Part shown: positions 17,701 through 24,859 of the stretch, in pieces
How the letters are laid out: each line of letters starts with the position of its first letter
Numbering within the stretch: position 1 is the first letter of the stretch
Assembly (NCBI GenBank): GCA_030426945.1
Contig: JAUHXL010000003.1
Location: 1 to 49,068, forward strand
Source: a bacterium
GTDB lineage: Bacteria > Myxococcota_A > Bradymonadia > UBA7976 > UBA1532
Length of the DNA: 49,068 nucleotides
Direction: 5' to 3'
The notes under the pieces: generated by a model
Told to the model about the DNA's origin: nothing
What the model saw: only the letters and a program-made list of their open reading frames with translations
Databases searched by the model: none
Position numbers and translations under genes: made by a program

Positions 17701-17754
17701 GTGTCCGGTACGCCCCGGCGCCCGCGTCCTGGGGCACACGAGGAGGCGAGATGA
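14743..17754 (+). CDS. SF1 DNA2/UPF1-like helicase, first gene of the TerY-P operon
   Basis: This 1003-residue protein has all main motifs of UPF1/DNA2-type superfamily 1 helicases: Walker A GPPGSGKT (392-399, Lys398) after FALIEG, LLCSTTHVAVDNVVERL (motif Ia), Walker B VLDEASK (Asp518, Glu519), GDVRQLPP (motif III), SLTHQHRM (motif IV region), VDRFQGREADAVLLS (motif V, Gln929-Asp934) and NVALTRAR (motif VI). The first ~380 residues have no cysteine cluster or Cas4-like nuclease motif; they look like small beta domains (HATVHDADGAILAA; RLRVSVNVVNQ). ATP-driven unwinding or translocation on DNA or RNA is expected. ATG 14743 follows GGGGAG. The stop overlaps the next start by four bases (ATGA). 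Confidence 0.93.
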   Translation: MSALHYHALDRASVARALQGQATATLGPYLFHLKKGIEAARTRAERSDVEWARVPAPVTVALEALDSLFDLPLRPQWYLVEALDGRAPDPDQPLMVDRAAVVQLDAVERAGGVWRVRPAEAVAPGAEVRWDGCPVTLRPVEDAVEVFDGEGRPLAVELVERRADALRVVAPGRHATVHDADGAILAAARPPREGARLLRGPDGFAVPLPPGDAPLADRPPAGTLRADNGVRFAARGERAETRGVRIQLVAPRHADEVIDPRDAFFEEGVREVESHARRAFARHRVLRRFPDERQLVLDEAPPAGARLRVSVNVVNQTRQRRALFALRDRPQPHHRPLLRLFEQPERCRWPAVAPVAVDDWAFLTDDHVSGCAAQRRSVEVALGTPDFALIEGPPGSGKTAVVTELVVQAVRRGQRVLLCSTTHVAVDNVVERLGQLREPIEVLRLGDADRVDESLRAHQIDAVVDGLAGALPMGGPALARQLAFEAADVVCGTTTGVARYDEIAAAAEGRPFDVLVLDEASKTTLQEMVVPALAARRWIIVGDVRQLPPFSDRAMLEAALAELKLDDGTVLPAARQRAGLLWHALHRARQPALVVEPPAVLDALQADLAARDSDRVVARLEASPRGDAAAELRRLLAADLVLVTPAALPAWSDRLPPHLLLAAPLSDLADETLIFRWRATPADRQGTDHLRRQLEGRTWAGEVAWRMAREHELRRAAADRQRDRYADALDTLQPVDPAVRGAVVAQRDIALPSVIEVLQEGAGETRFHRPTHLQSGLPAAVLRGRLVSLTHQHRMVPAISDFPRAAFYAGQALVDGSLLDGRDARDGWPATPDTAPGRFWVPVRGEVLQGRNAAEVRAMRGALERLLAALGDHPARGRAPWSVACLTFYVQQSLALRDMLRQLTGHARGESRFRHGAVEILCGTVDRFQGREADAVLLSMRNVGGVGFMDSPNRLNVALTRARRRLLIFGDPGTFERCRADELRQLVSGTPRRPRPGAHEEAR

Positions 17755-18827
17755 AGACGACGATGACCGCGAGGATCGAGGTGCGCCGCGTCAGCACCCA
17801 CGCCCGGGTGCAGCACACCACCGCGCGCGCCGACCTGCAGGCCCTGTGCGTCGCCGCGAGCGCCGCGCCGCTCGACGCGGGGCGCGCCGCCGCGCTGTGG
17901 CCCGAGCTGGGGGCGCGCGGCGCCGCGACGCTGGTGAAGGCGCTGCGCCGCATGGGCCTTCTCGGTCGCGAGGGCGCGCTGACCGCCGCCGGCGTGCGGT
18001 GCCGCGACACGGCGCAGGTGGTCGCGGTCGAGGAGGGCCAGCATCACCTCTGGGTGGCCGAGCACCCGATCCTCGGGCGGCGCGCCCTGCACGTCGAGCG
18101 GATCGGCGACCGCGACGACGCGGTCCGCGACGAGGACGTGGTCGCCCTGCCGGCCGCCGTCTGCGACGCCGAGCCGGCACGCTCGGTCCTGACCGACGCC
18201 GTGCTGGCGGTCGAGCGGATCGGCCCCGGCGATCTGGCCCCCGCCGGCCGCGTCACCCCCCAGTCGGCCGCCACGCTGACCGTCGACGTCGACTTCGTCG
18301 CCGATCGCGCCACGTGGACGCTCGCCGGCGCGCTGCACGGCGCCGCCGCTGGCCAGGACTTCCGCACCGCGCCGGCGCGGCTCGACCTCGACACGCAGGC
18401 CCTCTACGCCCGCTGGGAGCCGGACTGGAGCGTCGAGCGCGGCCGCCTGCTGATGGACTTCGACGACGACCCGAGCGAGCCGCCCTTCGTCCGCGACTGG
18501 ACCTACGATCCGGTCACGCTGCCGGGCGGGGGCACCTACCACGACGTGACGGTGCGGGGCGTGCCGGTCGGCCCCAGCGACGCCACGCAGGCGGCGCGCT
18601 GGGCGTTGGCCCTCTGGGCGCGTCGGGTGGCCGCCCTCGGCGGGCCCACGCGGGGTGCCCCGCTGGCCCGGGGCTACGCGGCGCTGGTGGCCGACACGCC
18701 GGTGGCCGCCGTGCCCGCGCCGCCGCTGGGCGACCTGCTCGACCGGCTACGGCGCGACGGCGCCCGCGACGCCTTCTGGCGCGTCGCCGCGCCCCACGAC
18801 CTGAACCCCACGGAGGTGATCCGATGA
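17751..18827 (+). CDS. Unknown protein with possible winged-helix N-terminus, operon gene 2
   Basis: The 358-residue protein starts inside the helicase stop codon (ATGA). Residues ~27-85 (DLQALCVAASAAPLDAGRAA ... LVKALRRMGLLGREGALTAAG) have the helix-helix-recognition-helix-wing rhythm of a winged helix-turn-helix. The rest contains beta-rich stretches (VVAVEEGQHHLWVAEHPILG, TLTVDVDFVADRATWTLAGA) and an acidic phrase LLMDFDDDPSEPPFVRDW. There are no catalytic motifs I recognise and no signal peptide. Its position between helicase and coiled-coil protein, with overlaps on both sides, argues for a cytoplasmic complex with near-equal expression. It could be the DNA-recognition part. The DNA-binding call is inference from sequence rhythm only. 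Confidence 0.75.
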   Translation: MKTTMTARIEVRRVSTHARVQHTTARADLQALCVAASAAPLDAGRAAALWPELGARGAATLVKALRRMGLLGREGALTAAGVRCRDTAQVVAVEEGQHHLWVAEHPILGRRALHVERIGDRDDAVRDEDVVALPAAVCDAEPARSVLTDAVLAVERIGPGDLAPAGRVTPQSAATLTVDVDFVADRATWTLAGALHGAAAGQDFRTAPARLDLDTQALYARWEPDWSVERGRLLMDFDDDPSEPPFVRDWTYDPVTLPGGGTYHDVTVRGVPVGPSDATQAARWALALWARRVAALGGPTRGAPLARGYAALVADTPVAAVPAPPLGDLLDRLRRDGARDAFWRVAAPHDLNPTEVIR

Positions 18828-20902
18828 TCGCGCTGACCGGGCCCATCGAGGCCATCGACCACGCCGACACCGTCGACCGCCGCGACGTCCGCGGTGACTG
18901 GTGGGTGTCCCAGCCGGCCGCCGTCTCGGCGCCCGCGCCCTGGGGGGACGCCGCCGACCGTGATCTCGCGGGGCTGAGCGCGGTCCTCGCCGGGGACGTG
19001 TTCGTCGGCGTCGTCGGTGATCCCGACGATGGGATCCTGGAGCTGGCGGCGGCGGCGGCCGCGGAGGGGGCGCGGGTCTACCTGCTCGGCGCCGAGGACG
19101 CCCTCCGGCGGCTGCCCGCGGGGGACGTCGCCGCCCGGGTGCTGGGCGCCGAGGCCGGCAGCTGGTGTGTCCGGGGCGCCGGCGGGCTGGCCTGGGGCGC
19201 CGGCGCGCGGCTGACGCTCGACGCCGCGCTGGCTCGGGCCGCGCACGCGCTGTTCACCGATCTCTGGTGGTACGAGGCCGCCGCCGAGTGGCGGGGCGGC
19301 CGCCGCGCCCCGCTGGAGCCCTCGCCCTTCGGCGCGGACGAGCGCGCCGACCTGCGCGAGGCGCCCGTCCGCCTCGAGACGGGGGCGCGCGACCGGGCGC
19401 GCGACGCGCGCCTGCTGGTCGCGCCGCGCACGCTGCCCGGCGTTCGGCCCCCGACGGTGCTGACGCGCCCGCACGCGGTGGACGCGGCGACGCTGGCCGA
19501 GTGGGCGCGCGCCGGCACCCGCGTCCTCGGGCTCGAGGCGGATCGGGCGCTGCCCGCGCTGGCCATCGCGCCGCGGCGCTGCGTCGTGGGGCTGCCCGCG
19601 GGCGCGCGCACGCTGCGGATCGAGATCGCCGACGCCGCGTTCGCCGCCGCCGCGGGCCACCACGTCGAGAGCCTCGCGACGTGGCGCCTGCAGGTCGACC
19701 AGCGCCTCGGTGACGTCGCGGGGCCGATCTGGCTGGCCGGTGAGGCGCCGCGGCCGACGGTGGCCCGGCAGGCGCGGACGCTGCCGCCGGTGGTCGCGCC
19801 CCTCGACGCGCGCTTCCCCGACGCCCAGCCCACCGCGCGGCCCGCGCCGGATCCGCTGGCGCTCGAGGTCGCCGACGCCTGGCGGGTGGAGCCCCCGCGG
19901 CTGCCCGCGGGCGCCGCGCAGGACGCGCTGCACCGCGAGTGGGCCCGGCTGGACGACGCCGTACAGGTGCGGGCGCGGCAGGCCAGCGCCGCGCTGGCGG
20001 CCGAGGCGCCCCGCGTCGCGCGCGCCCTGCTCGATCGGCTGACCGGGCGGCAGGCGCTCGAGGGCCAGCGGCGCGCGCTGAACGACGAGGCGAAGGCGCT
20101 GGCCGAGGTGGCGCCGTCCGAGCGCGCTGAGCAGGCCGCCGAGCGCTGCCGGCGGCTCATCGCGCTCGAGGCCGAGGTCGAGGCGTGGCGGCGGGCGCGC
20201 GGGGCCGCGATCGACGAGGCGCGGCAGCGCGAGGCCCACGCCGCGCGGGTGGCCGAGGCGCAGGCCCGGTGCGCGGCGCTCGAGGCCGGGCGGGCGCCGC
20301 TCGACGCCACCCTGCGCGCGGCGCGGGTGGACCTGGCCGCCGCCGAGGCCGCGTGGTCGGCCGCGCGGGACGGTGCGCGCGCGGGCGCGGTCGAGCGGGT
20401 CGCCGCGGCGCTCGCCGAGGCCGTCGAGGCCGCGGAGCAGGCGCTCGGGTCGATGGGCTCCGGGTCGAGCAGCGGCAAGAAGAACAAGCGCCGGCAGGCC
20501 GCGCAGGACGTGGTCGCGAAGGCGCGCGCCGCCGCGGAGGCGGGACCGACGGCCGCCGACATCGAGGAGGCGATCGACGCCGATCCGGCGGTCCGGTCGG
20601 CGCGCGCCGCGCACGACACCGCGCGGCGCGCCGCGGCCGGCGCCGACGCCGCGTGGGCCGACGCGCAGCGTGCGCTGGCGGACGCCCGCGCCGCCGCCGA
20701 CGCGCCCTTCGTGCTCCGACCCCGCGCCGAGGCGTCGGCGCCGGCCCCCGCGCCCCTGCCGCCCGTGCCCGCCGAGGCCCTGCCCGCGGTCGGGGCGCTC
20801 CACCGCCACGAGGGTCGTCGCCTGCTGGCCATCCGCACCTGGCACCAGGTGCCCCAGGCGCGCCTCGACGCCGCGCGCCTCGGCGCCGAGCTGGTCGTCT
20901 GA
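18824..20902 (+). CDS. Large coiled-coil protein of unknown function, operon gene 3
   Basis: This 692-residue protein overlaps the previous gene by four bases. Residues 1-~360 look globular with alpha/beta character (DVFVGVVGDPDDGILELAAA, GARVYLLGAEDALRRLPAG, LFTDLWWYEAAAEWRGG). The GARVYLL strand and spacing loosely recall phospholipase D-like folds, but no HxK(x)4D motif is present, so I do not call one. Residues ~380-650 are Ala/Glu/Arg heptad-rich, a long coiled coil broken by a flexible basic Gly/Ser/Lys linker (GSGSSSGKKNKRRQ). The C-terminus is a Pro-rich stretch then RHEGRRLLAIRTWHQVPQA. It may be a structural arm of the complex or the phospho-target of the downstream kinase. Confidence 0.75.
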   Translation: MIALTGPIEAIDHADTVDRRDVRGDWWVSQPAAVSAPAPWGDAADRDLAGLSAVLAGDVFVGVVGDPDDGILELAAAAAAEGARVYLLGAEDALRRLPAGDVAARVLGAEAGSWCVRGAGGLAWGAGARLTLDAALARAAHALFTDLWWYEAAAEWRGGRRAPLEPSPFGADERADLREAPVRLETGARDRARDARLLVAPRTLPGVRPPTVLTRPHAVDAATLAEWARAGTRVLGLEADRALPALAIAPRRCVVGLPAGARTLRIEIADAAFAAAAGHHVESLATWRLQVDQRLGDVAGPIWLAGEAPRPTVARQARTLPPVVAPLDARFPDAQPTARPAPDPLALEVADAWRVEPPRLPAGAAQDALHREWARLDDAVQVRARQASAALAAEAPRVARALLDRLTGRQALEGQRRALNDEAKALAEVAPSERAEQAAERCRRLIALEAEVEAWRRARGAAIDEARQREAHAARVAEAQARCAALEAGRAPLDATLRAARVDLAAAEAAWSAARDGARAGAVERVAAALAEAVEAAEQALGSMGSGSSSGKKNKRRQAAQDVVAKARAAAEAGPTAADIEEAIDADPAVRSARAAHDTARRAAAGADAAWADAQRALADARAAADAPFVLRPRAEASAPAPAPLPPVPAEALPAVGALHRHEGRRLLAIRTWHQVPQARLDAARLGAELVV

Positions 20903-20965
20903 GCCCGAATGGGCGCGCCCGTGTCCGGTTCTCGCGCCGGGCGGCGTCCTCGAAACGCAACCACC

Positions 20966-20972
20966 AAGGAGG
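20966..20972 (+). promoter_or_regulatory. Strong Shine-Dalgarno for the TerY-like gene
   Basis: AAGGAGG, five bases before ATG 20978, is one of the best ribosome sites in the window. It follows the only real gap (75 bases, 20903-20977) in the six-gene operon, so the vWA/PP2C/kinase triad has independent translation initiation and could have its own promoter here, although I see no convincing -35/-10 pair. Confidence 0.6.
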
Positions 20973-20977
20973 ACGCC

Positions 20978-21697
20978 ATGAGCGTCGACGGCAACCTGCC
21001 GCTGGAGATGGAGCTGCCCGGCGGGCCGCTCTCCGCCCGCCCCCTGGACTTCATCTTCCTGCTCGACGCCTCGTCGTCGATGGACGGGGCGAAGATCCAG
21101 TCCCTGAACCAGGCCGTCGAGGCCGCGCTGCCTGCGATGCGCGACGTGGCGCGGGACAACCCGAACGCGGCGGTGCGGGTGCGCGCCATCCAGTTCAACA
21201 GCGGCGCCTACTGGCACATCCCGACGCCGACGCCGGTCGAGCAGGTGGCCTGGACGCCGTTGAGCGCGAGCGGGAGCACCGCGATGGGCCGCGCGCTCTC
21301 GATGTGCGCCGCCCAGCTGCGCACGCCGCCGATGCCCGACCGGGCGCTGCCGCCGGTGCTGGTGCTGATCAGCGACGGCGCGCCCACCGACGACTTCCGC
21401 GCCGGGCTGAACGCGCTGATGGCCGAGCCCTGGGGCAAGAAGGCGGTGCGCATCGCCATCGCGATCGGCGAAGGCGCCGACCTGGCGGTGCTGCGTGCGT
21501 TCATGGGGCACCCGGAGCTCGAGCCCCTGCGCGCGAACAACGCGGAGACGTTGGTGCAGTGTGTGCGCTGGGCGTCGACGGCGGTGCTGCAGGCCGCGTC
21601 GGCGCCGCCGAGCCGCGCGCTGGGCGCCCCGGCGCCGAGCGGCAACGTGGCGCTGCCCGCGCCGCCGCCCCCGGCCAGCGCCGCGGACGTCTGGTGA
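20978..21697 (+). CDS. TerY-like von Willebrand factor A protein
   Basis: The 239-residue vWA protein has a complete metal-ion-dependent adhesion site: DASSS (Asp30, Ser32, Ser34), Thr101 in SGSTAMG, and Asp133 in VLISDGAPTDD. The phrases FIFLLDASSSMDGAKIQSLN, RAIQFNSGAYWHI and WGKKAVRIAIAIGEGAD are typical of the TerY subgroup that occurs with PP2C phosphatases and kinases. The last ~30 residues are a Pro/Ala-rich tail. It has no signal peptide, so it acts in the cytoplasm. TerY-type vWA domains are thought to act as metal- or phospho-dependent adaptors joining complex members. The stop overlaps the PP2C gene by four bases (GTGA). Confidence 0.9.
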   Translation: MSVDGNLPLEMELPGGPLSARPLDFIFLLDASSSMDGAKIQSLNQAVEAALPAMRDVARDNPNAAVRVRAIQFNSGAYWHIPTPTPVEQVAWTPLSASGSTAMGRALSMCAAQLRTPPMPDRALPPVLVLISDGAPTDDFRAGLNALMAEPWGKKAVRIAIAIGEGADLAVLRAFMGHPELEPLRANNAETLVQCVRWASTAVLQAASAPPSRALGAPAPSGNVALPAPPPPASAADVW

Positions 21698-22521
21698 AGG
21701 CGCCGCGCCTGCGCGTCGCGGCGATCGCGCACAGCGTGGCGGGCGCGGCGCACATCCGGCAGATGCGTCCCTGCCAGGACGCCTTCCGGGTGGAGTCCAC
21801 GGGCGAGGGGGTCGCCGTCGCCGTCGCCGTCGCCGATGGGCACGGCAGCAGCCGGCACGCGGCCGAGGGCGCCACGTTCGCCGTCCAGACCGCGACCCGC
21901 ACCCTGGCGGACCTGCACGCGGCGCTCGGCGCGGACGCCGGGACCGGCGCGTACCGCGCGCAGCTCGAGGACGCCGTGGGCCGCCGCCTGGTGCTGGCCT
22001 GGCAGGACGTGGTGCAGCGCCACGGCTCGATCGACGGCATCAAGCGGAGGCCGGGTGAGCCCGACCTCGAGGTCACCCATCGCTACGGCACGACGTTGTC
22101 CGCGGCCCTCGCGACGCCCGACGTCGTTGCCTGCCTCGCCCTGGGCGACGGCGCGACGCTGTGGGTGTCGCCCGAAGACGAGGTGCTGCGGCCGCTGGGC
22201 GACGACGCCCACGCCTTCGCCGATCAGACCTCGTCCCTGTGCACCGCCGGCGCCTGGCGCGCCCTGCGCGCGACCGCCTGGACGCCCCCCGCCGAGGGCG
22301 GGCTGCTGCTGATGATGAGCGACGGCTACGTGAACTCGTACCCCGACGACGCCGCGCTCGACGCGGTCGCGCGCGACTACGCCCGCCTGGTGCGCGCCCG
22401 CGGCCTCGACGCCGTGGGCGCCGCCCTGCGCGGCTTCCTGCGCCAGGTCTCGATCCGAGGCTGCGGCGACGACGTCTCGCTCGCCCTGATCCACTTCGCC
22501 CCGCTGGAGGACGCCCGATGA
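21694..22521 (+). CDS. PP2C-family protein phosphatase of the TerY-P triad
   Basis: This 275-residue protein starts at the GTG at 21694 within the vWA stop codon. PP2C motifs are visible: CQDAF (Asp29) where most PP2Cs have a QD-Asp motif, VADGHGSSRHA (Asp48, metal ligand; the GHG turn), YGTTLSAAL (the GTT/S strand), LGDGATLW, LMMSDGYVNSY (Asp metal ligand) and CGDDVSLALI at the end (Asp pair). It should therefore be an active Mn/Mg-dependent Ser/Thr phosphatase, presumably reversing phosphorylation by the kinase encoded four bases downstream. A long insertion carrying VQRHGSIDGIKRRPGEPDLE after the third strand is a feature of this triad's phosphatases as I remember them (moderate certainty). 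Confidence 0.9.
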   Translation: MKAPRLRVAAIAHSVAGAAHIRQMRPCQDAFRVESTGEGVAVAVAVADGHGSSRHAAEGATFAVQTATRTLADLHAALGADAGTGAYRAQLEDAVGRRLVLAWQDVVQRHGSIDGIKRRPGEPDLEVTHRYGTTLSAALATPDVVACLALGDGATLWVSPEDEVLRPLGDDAHAFADQTSSLCTAGAWRALRATAWTPPAEGGLLLMMSDGYVNSYPDDAALDAVARDYARLVRARGLDAVGAALRGFLRQVSIRGCGDDVSLALIHFAPLEDAR

Positions 22522-23819
22522 CCCTCTCGTTGCCTCAGTCGCTGCACACCCGCGAAGGCCAGCCCGTCGCCTGCCGCCGCCTGCTCGGCGAGGGCGGCCA
22601 GGGCCGCGTCTTCGAGGTCACCGTCGACGGCGCGGCCCACGCGCTGAAGCTGTACCACCCGCACATGGCGCCCGCCGCCCAGCGCGGCATGATCGAGCGC
22701 GCCGTGCAGGGGGGGCCGCCCTCGGCTCACTTCCTCTGGCCCACCCACGTGGTGGCCGGCCCGGGCGACGCGTTCGGCTACCTGATGCCCCTGCGCCCGG
22801 CCCGCTTCCGCTCGGTGCCCGACCTGGTCACGCGGCGGGTGACGAGCACCTTCCCGGCGATCCTCACCGCCGCCGCCGAGCTGGCCAGCGCCTTCCACGA
22901 CTTGCACGCGAAGGGCCTGGCCTACTGCGACATCTCGTGGGGCAACGTCTTCCTCGACCCCCAGTCGGGCGAGGTGCTCGTCTGCGACAACGACAACGTC
23001 GACGTCGACGGCGCCGCGACGGCCACCGTCCTGGGCACGCCGCGGTTCATGGCCCCCGAGATCGTGCGCGGCGAGGTCGGGCCGTCCGTGCGCACCGACC
23101 GCTTCTCGCTGGCGGTGCTGCTGTTCCAGATGCTGTTCAACGGCCACCCCCTCGACGGCGCGCGCGAGGCCAAGGTGCGCAGCCTGGACGGTCCGGCCCT
23201 CGAGCTGCTGTACGGCACGCGGCCGATCTACGTGTTCGATCCGAAGGACGCGTCGAACCGCCCGGTGCCCGGCATCCACGACAACGTGCTGATCTTTCGA
23301 AAGATTTGGCCTTCGTCCCTGCAGCGCCTGTTCGCGACGGCCTTCACCGATGGCCTGACGCAGCCCGGCCGCCGGCCGACGGAGGGCGAGTGGCGCGACG
23401 CGCTCTTCGCGACCCGCGATCTGCTGCACCCGTGCGGCGCTTGCGCTCGACCCAACGCGCTCGAGGTGGACGCGCTGCGCGCGGGCGACGCGGGGGCGTG
23501 CTGGTCGTGCGGTGGCTCGGTGGGCCCGGTCACCTGGATCGAGCTGGGCCGCGGCGCGTTGGCCCTGCCCCTGGGGCGGGCCCTCTTCCCGCACCACCTG
23601 GGCGCGCGGCACGACTTCGGGGCGCCCGCGGCCCAGGTCGAGGCGCACCCCGCGGACGCCCGGCGGCGCGGACTGCGCAACCTCGGCGCCGGCGCCTGGA
23701 CGATCACCCGCCCGGACGGCGCGCTCGTGCCGGTGCCACCCGGCCGCGCCGCCGCGCTCGAGCCGGGCTTCGCGCTGGACTTCGGCCGGGTGCGCGGGCA
23801 CGTCCACCGCACGCGCTGA
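22518..23819 (+). CDS. Ser/Thr-kinase-like protein with C-terminal zinc ribbon (TerY-P kinase)
   Basis: The 433-residue protein has a kinase domain with a glycine loop GEGGQGRV (24-31), Lys44 in HALKLY, catalytic YCDISWGNVFLD (Asp138, Asn143; CD replaces the usual RD), VCDNDNV in place of DFG (Asp157), and MAPE (178-181). A zinc ribbon follows: Cys306, Cys309, Cys328, Cys331. The last ~100 residues contain a beta module with phrases LGRALFPHHLG, VEAHPADARRRGLRNLG and DFGRVRGHVHR, possibly FHA-like (inference). The overlap with the PP2C gene is ATGA. A serine/threonine kinase signalling to the helicase module is the natural reading. No transmembrane segment is present, so the input signal must be cytoplasmic. 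Confidence 0.9.
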   Translation: MTLSLPQSLHTREGQPVACRRLLGEGGQGRVFEVTVDGAAHALKLYHPHMAPAAQRGMIERAVQGGPPSAHFLWPTHVVAGPGDAFGYLMPLRPARFRSVPDLVTRRVTSTFPAILTAAAELASAFHDLHAKGLAYCDISWGNVFLDPQSGEVLVCDNDNVDVDGAATATVLGTPRFMAPEIVRGEVGPSVRTDRFSLAVLLFQMLFNGHPLDGAREAKVRSLDGPALELLYGTRPIYVFDPKDASNRPVPGIHDNVLIFRKIWPSSLQRLFATAFTDGLTQPGRRPTEGEWRDALFATRDLLHPCGACARPNALEVDALRAGDAGACWSCGGSVGPVTWIELGRGALALPLGRALFPHHLGARHDFGAPAAQVEAHPADARRRGLRNLGAGAWTITRPDGALVPVPPGRAAALEPGFALDFGRVRGHVHRTR

Positions 23820-23892
23820 TCGGCGCGTCGGTCGAGACAGCGGCGCGCGAGGGGCGTAGGGTGTGGCGCCTCGGGATGGAGCGGGTGCCCCC

Positions 23893-24624
23893 ATGGACGA
23901 CCTCACCACCACCACGCTGTTGGGCCTCGCCCTCGGCCTGCGCCACGCCCTCGACGCCGATCACGTCGTCGCCGTGGCCACCATCGCCGCCCGCGAGCGT
24001 CGGCCGCTGGCCGGCGCCGCCATCGGGGCCTTCTGGGGGCTGGGCCACTCGGCCGTGGTGCTGCTCGCCGGTCTGGCGGTGCTGTGGCTGGGGGTCGTCG
24101 TGCCCGAGCGCGTCGGGCTGGCCGCCGAGCTCGGCGTCGCGGCGATGCTGGTCGGCCTGGGTGTCTGGAGCTTGCTGGGCCTGCGCACCCGCAAGGGTCA
24201 CCGCCCCCATCGTCACGGCGATCATGTGCACACCCACCCGCCCGGCGACGCCGGCGCGGGCCACGGCCACCCGCTGGGGGCCGATCCGGTGAGCCGGGTC
24301 GACGCGGCGCTGGGCCACGCGCGCCTGTACCGCCGCCTGCGCCCCGCGGTGGTCGGCGCCCTGCACGGCCTGGCCGGCTCGGCCGCGCTCGCTCTGCTGC
24401 TGGTGCCGATGGTCACCCGCCCGCTCGTCGGCGTGGGCTATCTGCTCGCCTTCTGCGCCGGCACCGTCCTCGGCATGGTCGGCGCCACCCTGCTCATCGC
24501 TTTGCCCGCCACGCTGGGCGCCGGCCGCTGGCCCCGCCTGCCCGACGCCGTCCGCGGGTTCGCGGGCGTGGCGAGCATCGGGGTGGGCGTGCTGCTCGCC
24601 CGCTCGGTGATGCTGACCCTCTGA
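23893..24624 (+). CDS. Nickel/cobalt transporter (NiCoT/UreH-like membrane protein)
   Basis: The 243-residue membrane protein has the NiCoT signature RHALDADHV (HX4DH) in the first helix, followed by a second His-containing helix (GLGHSAVVLLAG), a His-rich loop (HRPHRHGDHVHTHPPG and GAGHGHPLG, residues ~110-135) and two further pairs of helices (ALHGLAGSAALALLLVPMV). Family members take up Ni2+ or Co2+ for urease, hydrogenase or cobalamin; related UreH/RcnA-like members export. The His loop favours metal handling, but direction cannot be read from the sequence. It follows the kinase gene by 73 bases and probably has its own control. No nickel enzyme gene is nearby. Confidence 0.85.
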   Translation: MDDLTTTTLLGLALGLRHALDADHVVAVATIAARERRPLAGAAIGAFWGLGHSAVVLLAGLAVLWLGVVVPERVGLAAELGVAAMLVGLGVWSLLGLRTRKGHRPHRHGDHVHTHPPGDAGAGHGHPLGADPVSRVDAALGHARLYRRLRPAVVGALHGLAGSAALALLLVPMVTRPLVGVGYLLAFCAGTVLGMVGATLLIALPATLGAGRWPRLPDAVRGFAGVASIGVGVLLARSVMLTL

Positions 24625-24644
24625 CCGCGCCCGCGGAGGGCCGA

Positions 24645-24851
24645 TCAGCCCCAGCCGTTGCCGGTGAGGCGCTGCAGCGCGCGCTGAAAGCGCTCCACGC
24701 TGACCGGGACGATCTCGCAGACCCGCCCGTACAGCATGGTCGTCGGCACGTTGCGGCCCTTCATCTCGCGCTGGGCCTCGCGCAACGTGAACAGGATGAC
24801 GCGCTCGAGGCGCGTGAGGCCGTCGCGCACGTCGGGGATGTCGTCGTGCAT
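24645..24851 (-). CDS. Small conserved-looking cytoplasmic protein (68 residues)
   Basis: The sequence starts MHDDIPDVRDGLTRLERVIL and contains EMKGRNVPTTMLYGRVCEIV and VSVERFQRALQRLTG. The order of helices looks like a compact all-alpha regulator or chaperone-like protein; I do not recognise a family. It lies 8 bases downstream of the lipoprotein gene 24860-25333 and is probably translated from the same mRNA; the ATG at 24851 is the sensible start, whereas the longer frame running to 25418 is an artefact crossing that gene. It converges with the transporter gene (20-base gap). Confidence 0.65.
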   Translation of the reverse strand: MHDDIPDVRDGLTRLERVILFTLREAQREMKGRNVPTTMLYGRVCEIVPVSVERFQRALQRLTGNGWG

Positions 24852-24859
24852 GGGCCGGA

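Noticed and set aside
18824..19900. Phospholipase D-like fold in the coiled-coil operon protein
   Set aside because: Only a loose strand pattern matches; no HxK(x)4D motif is present.
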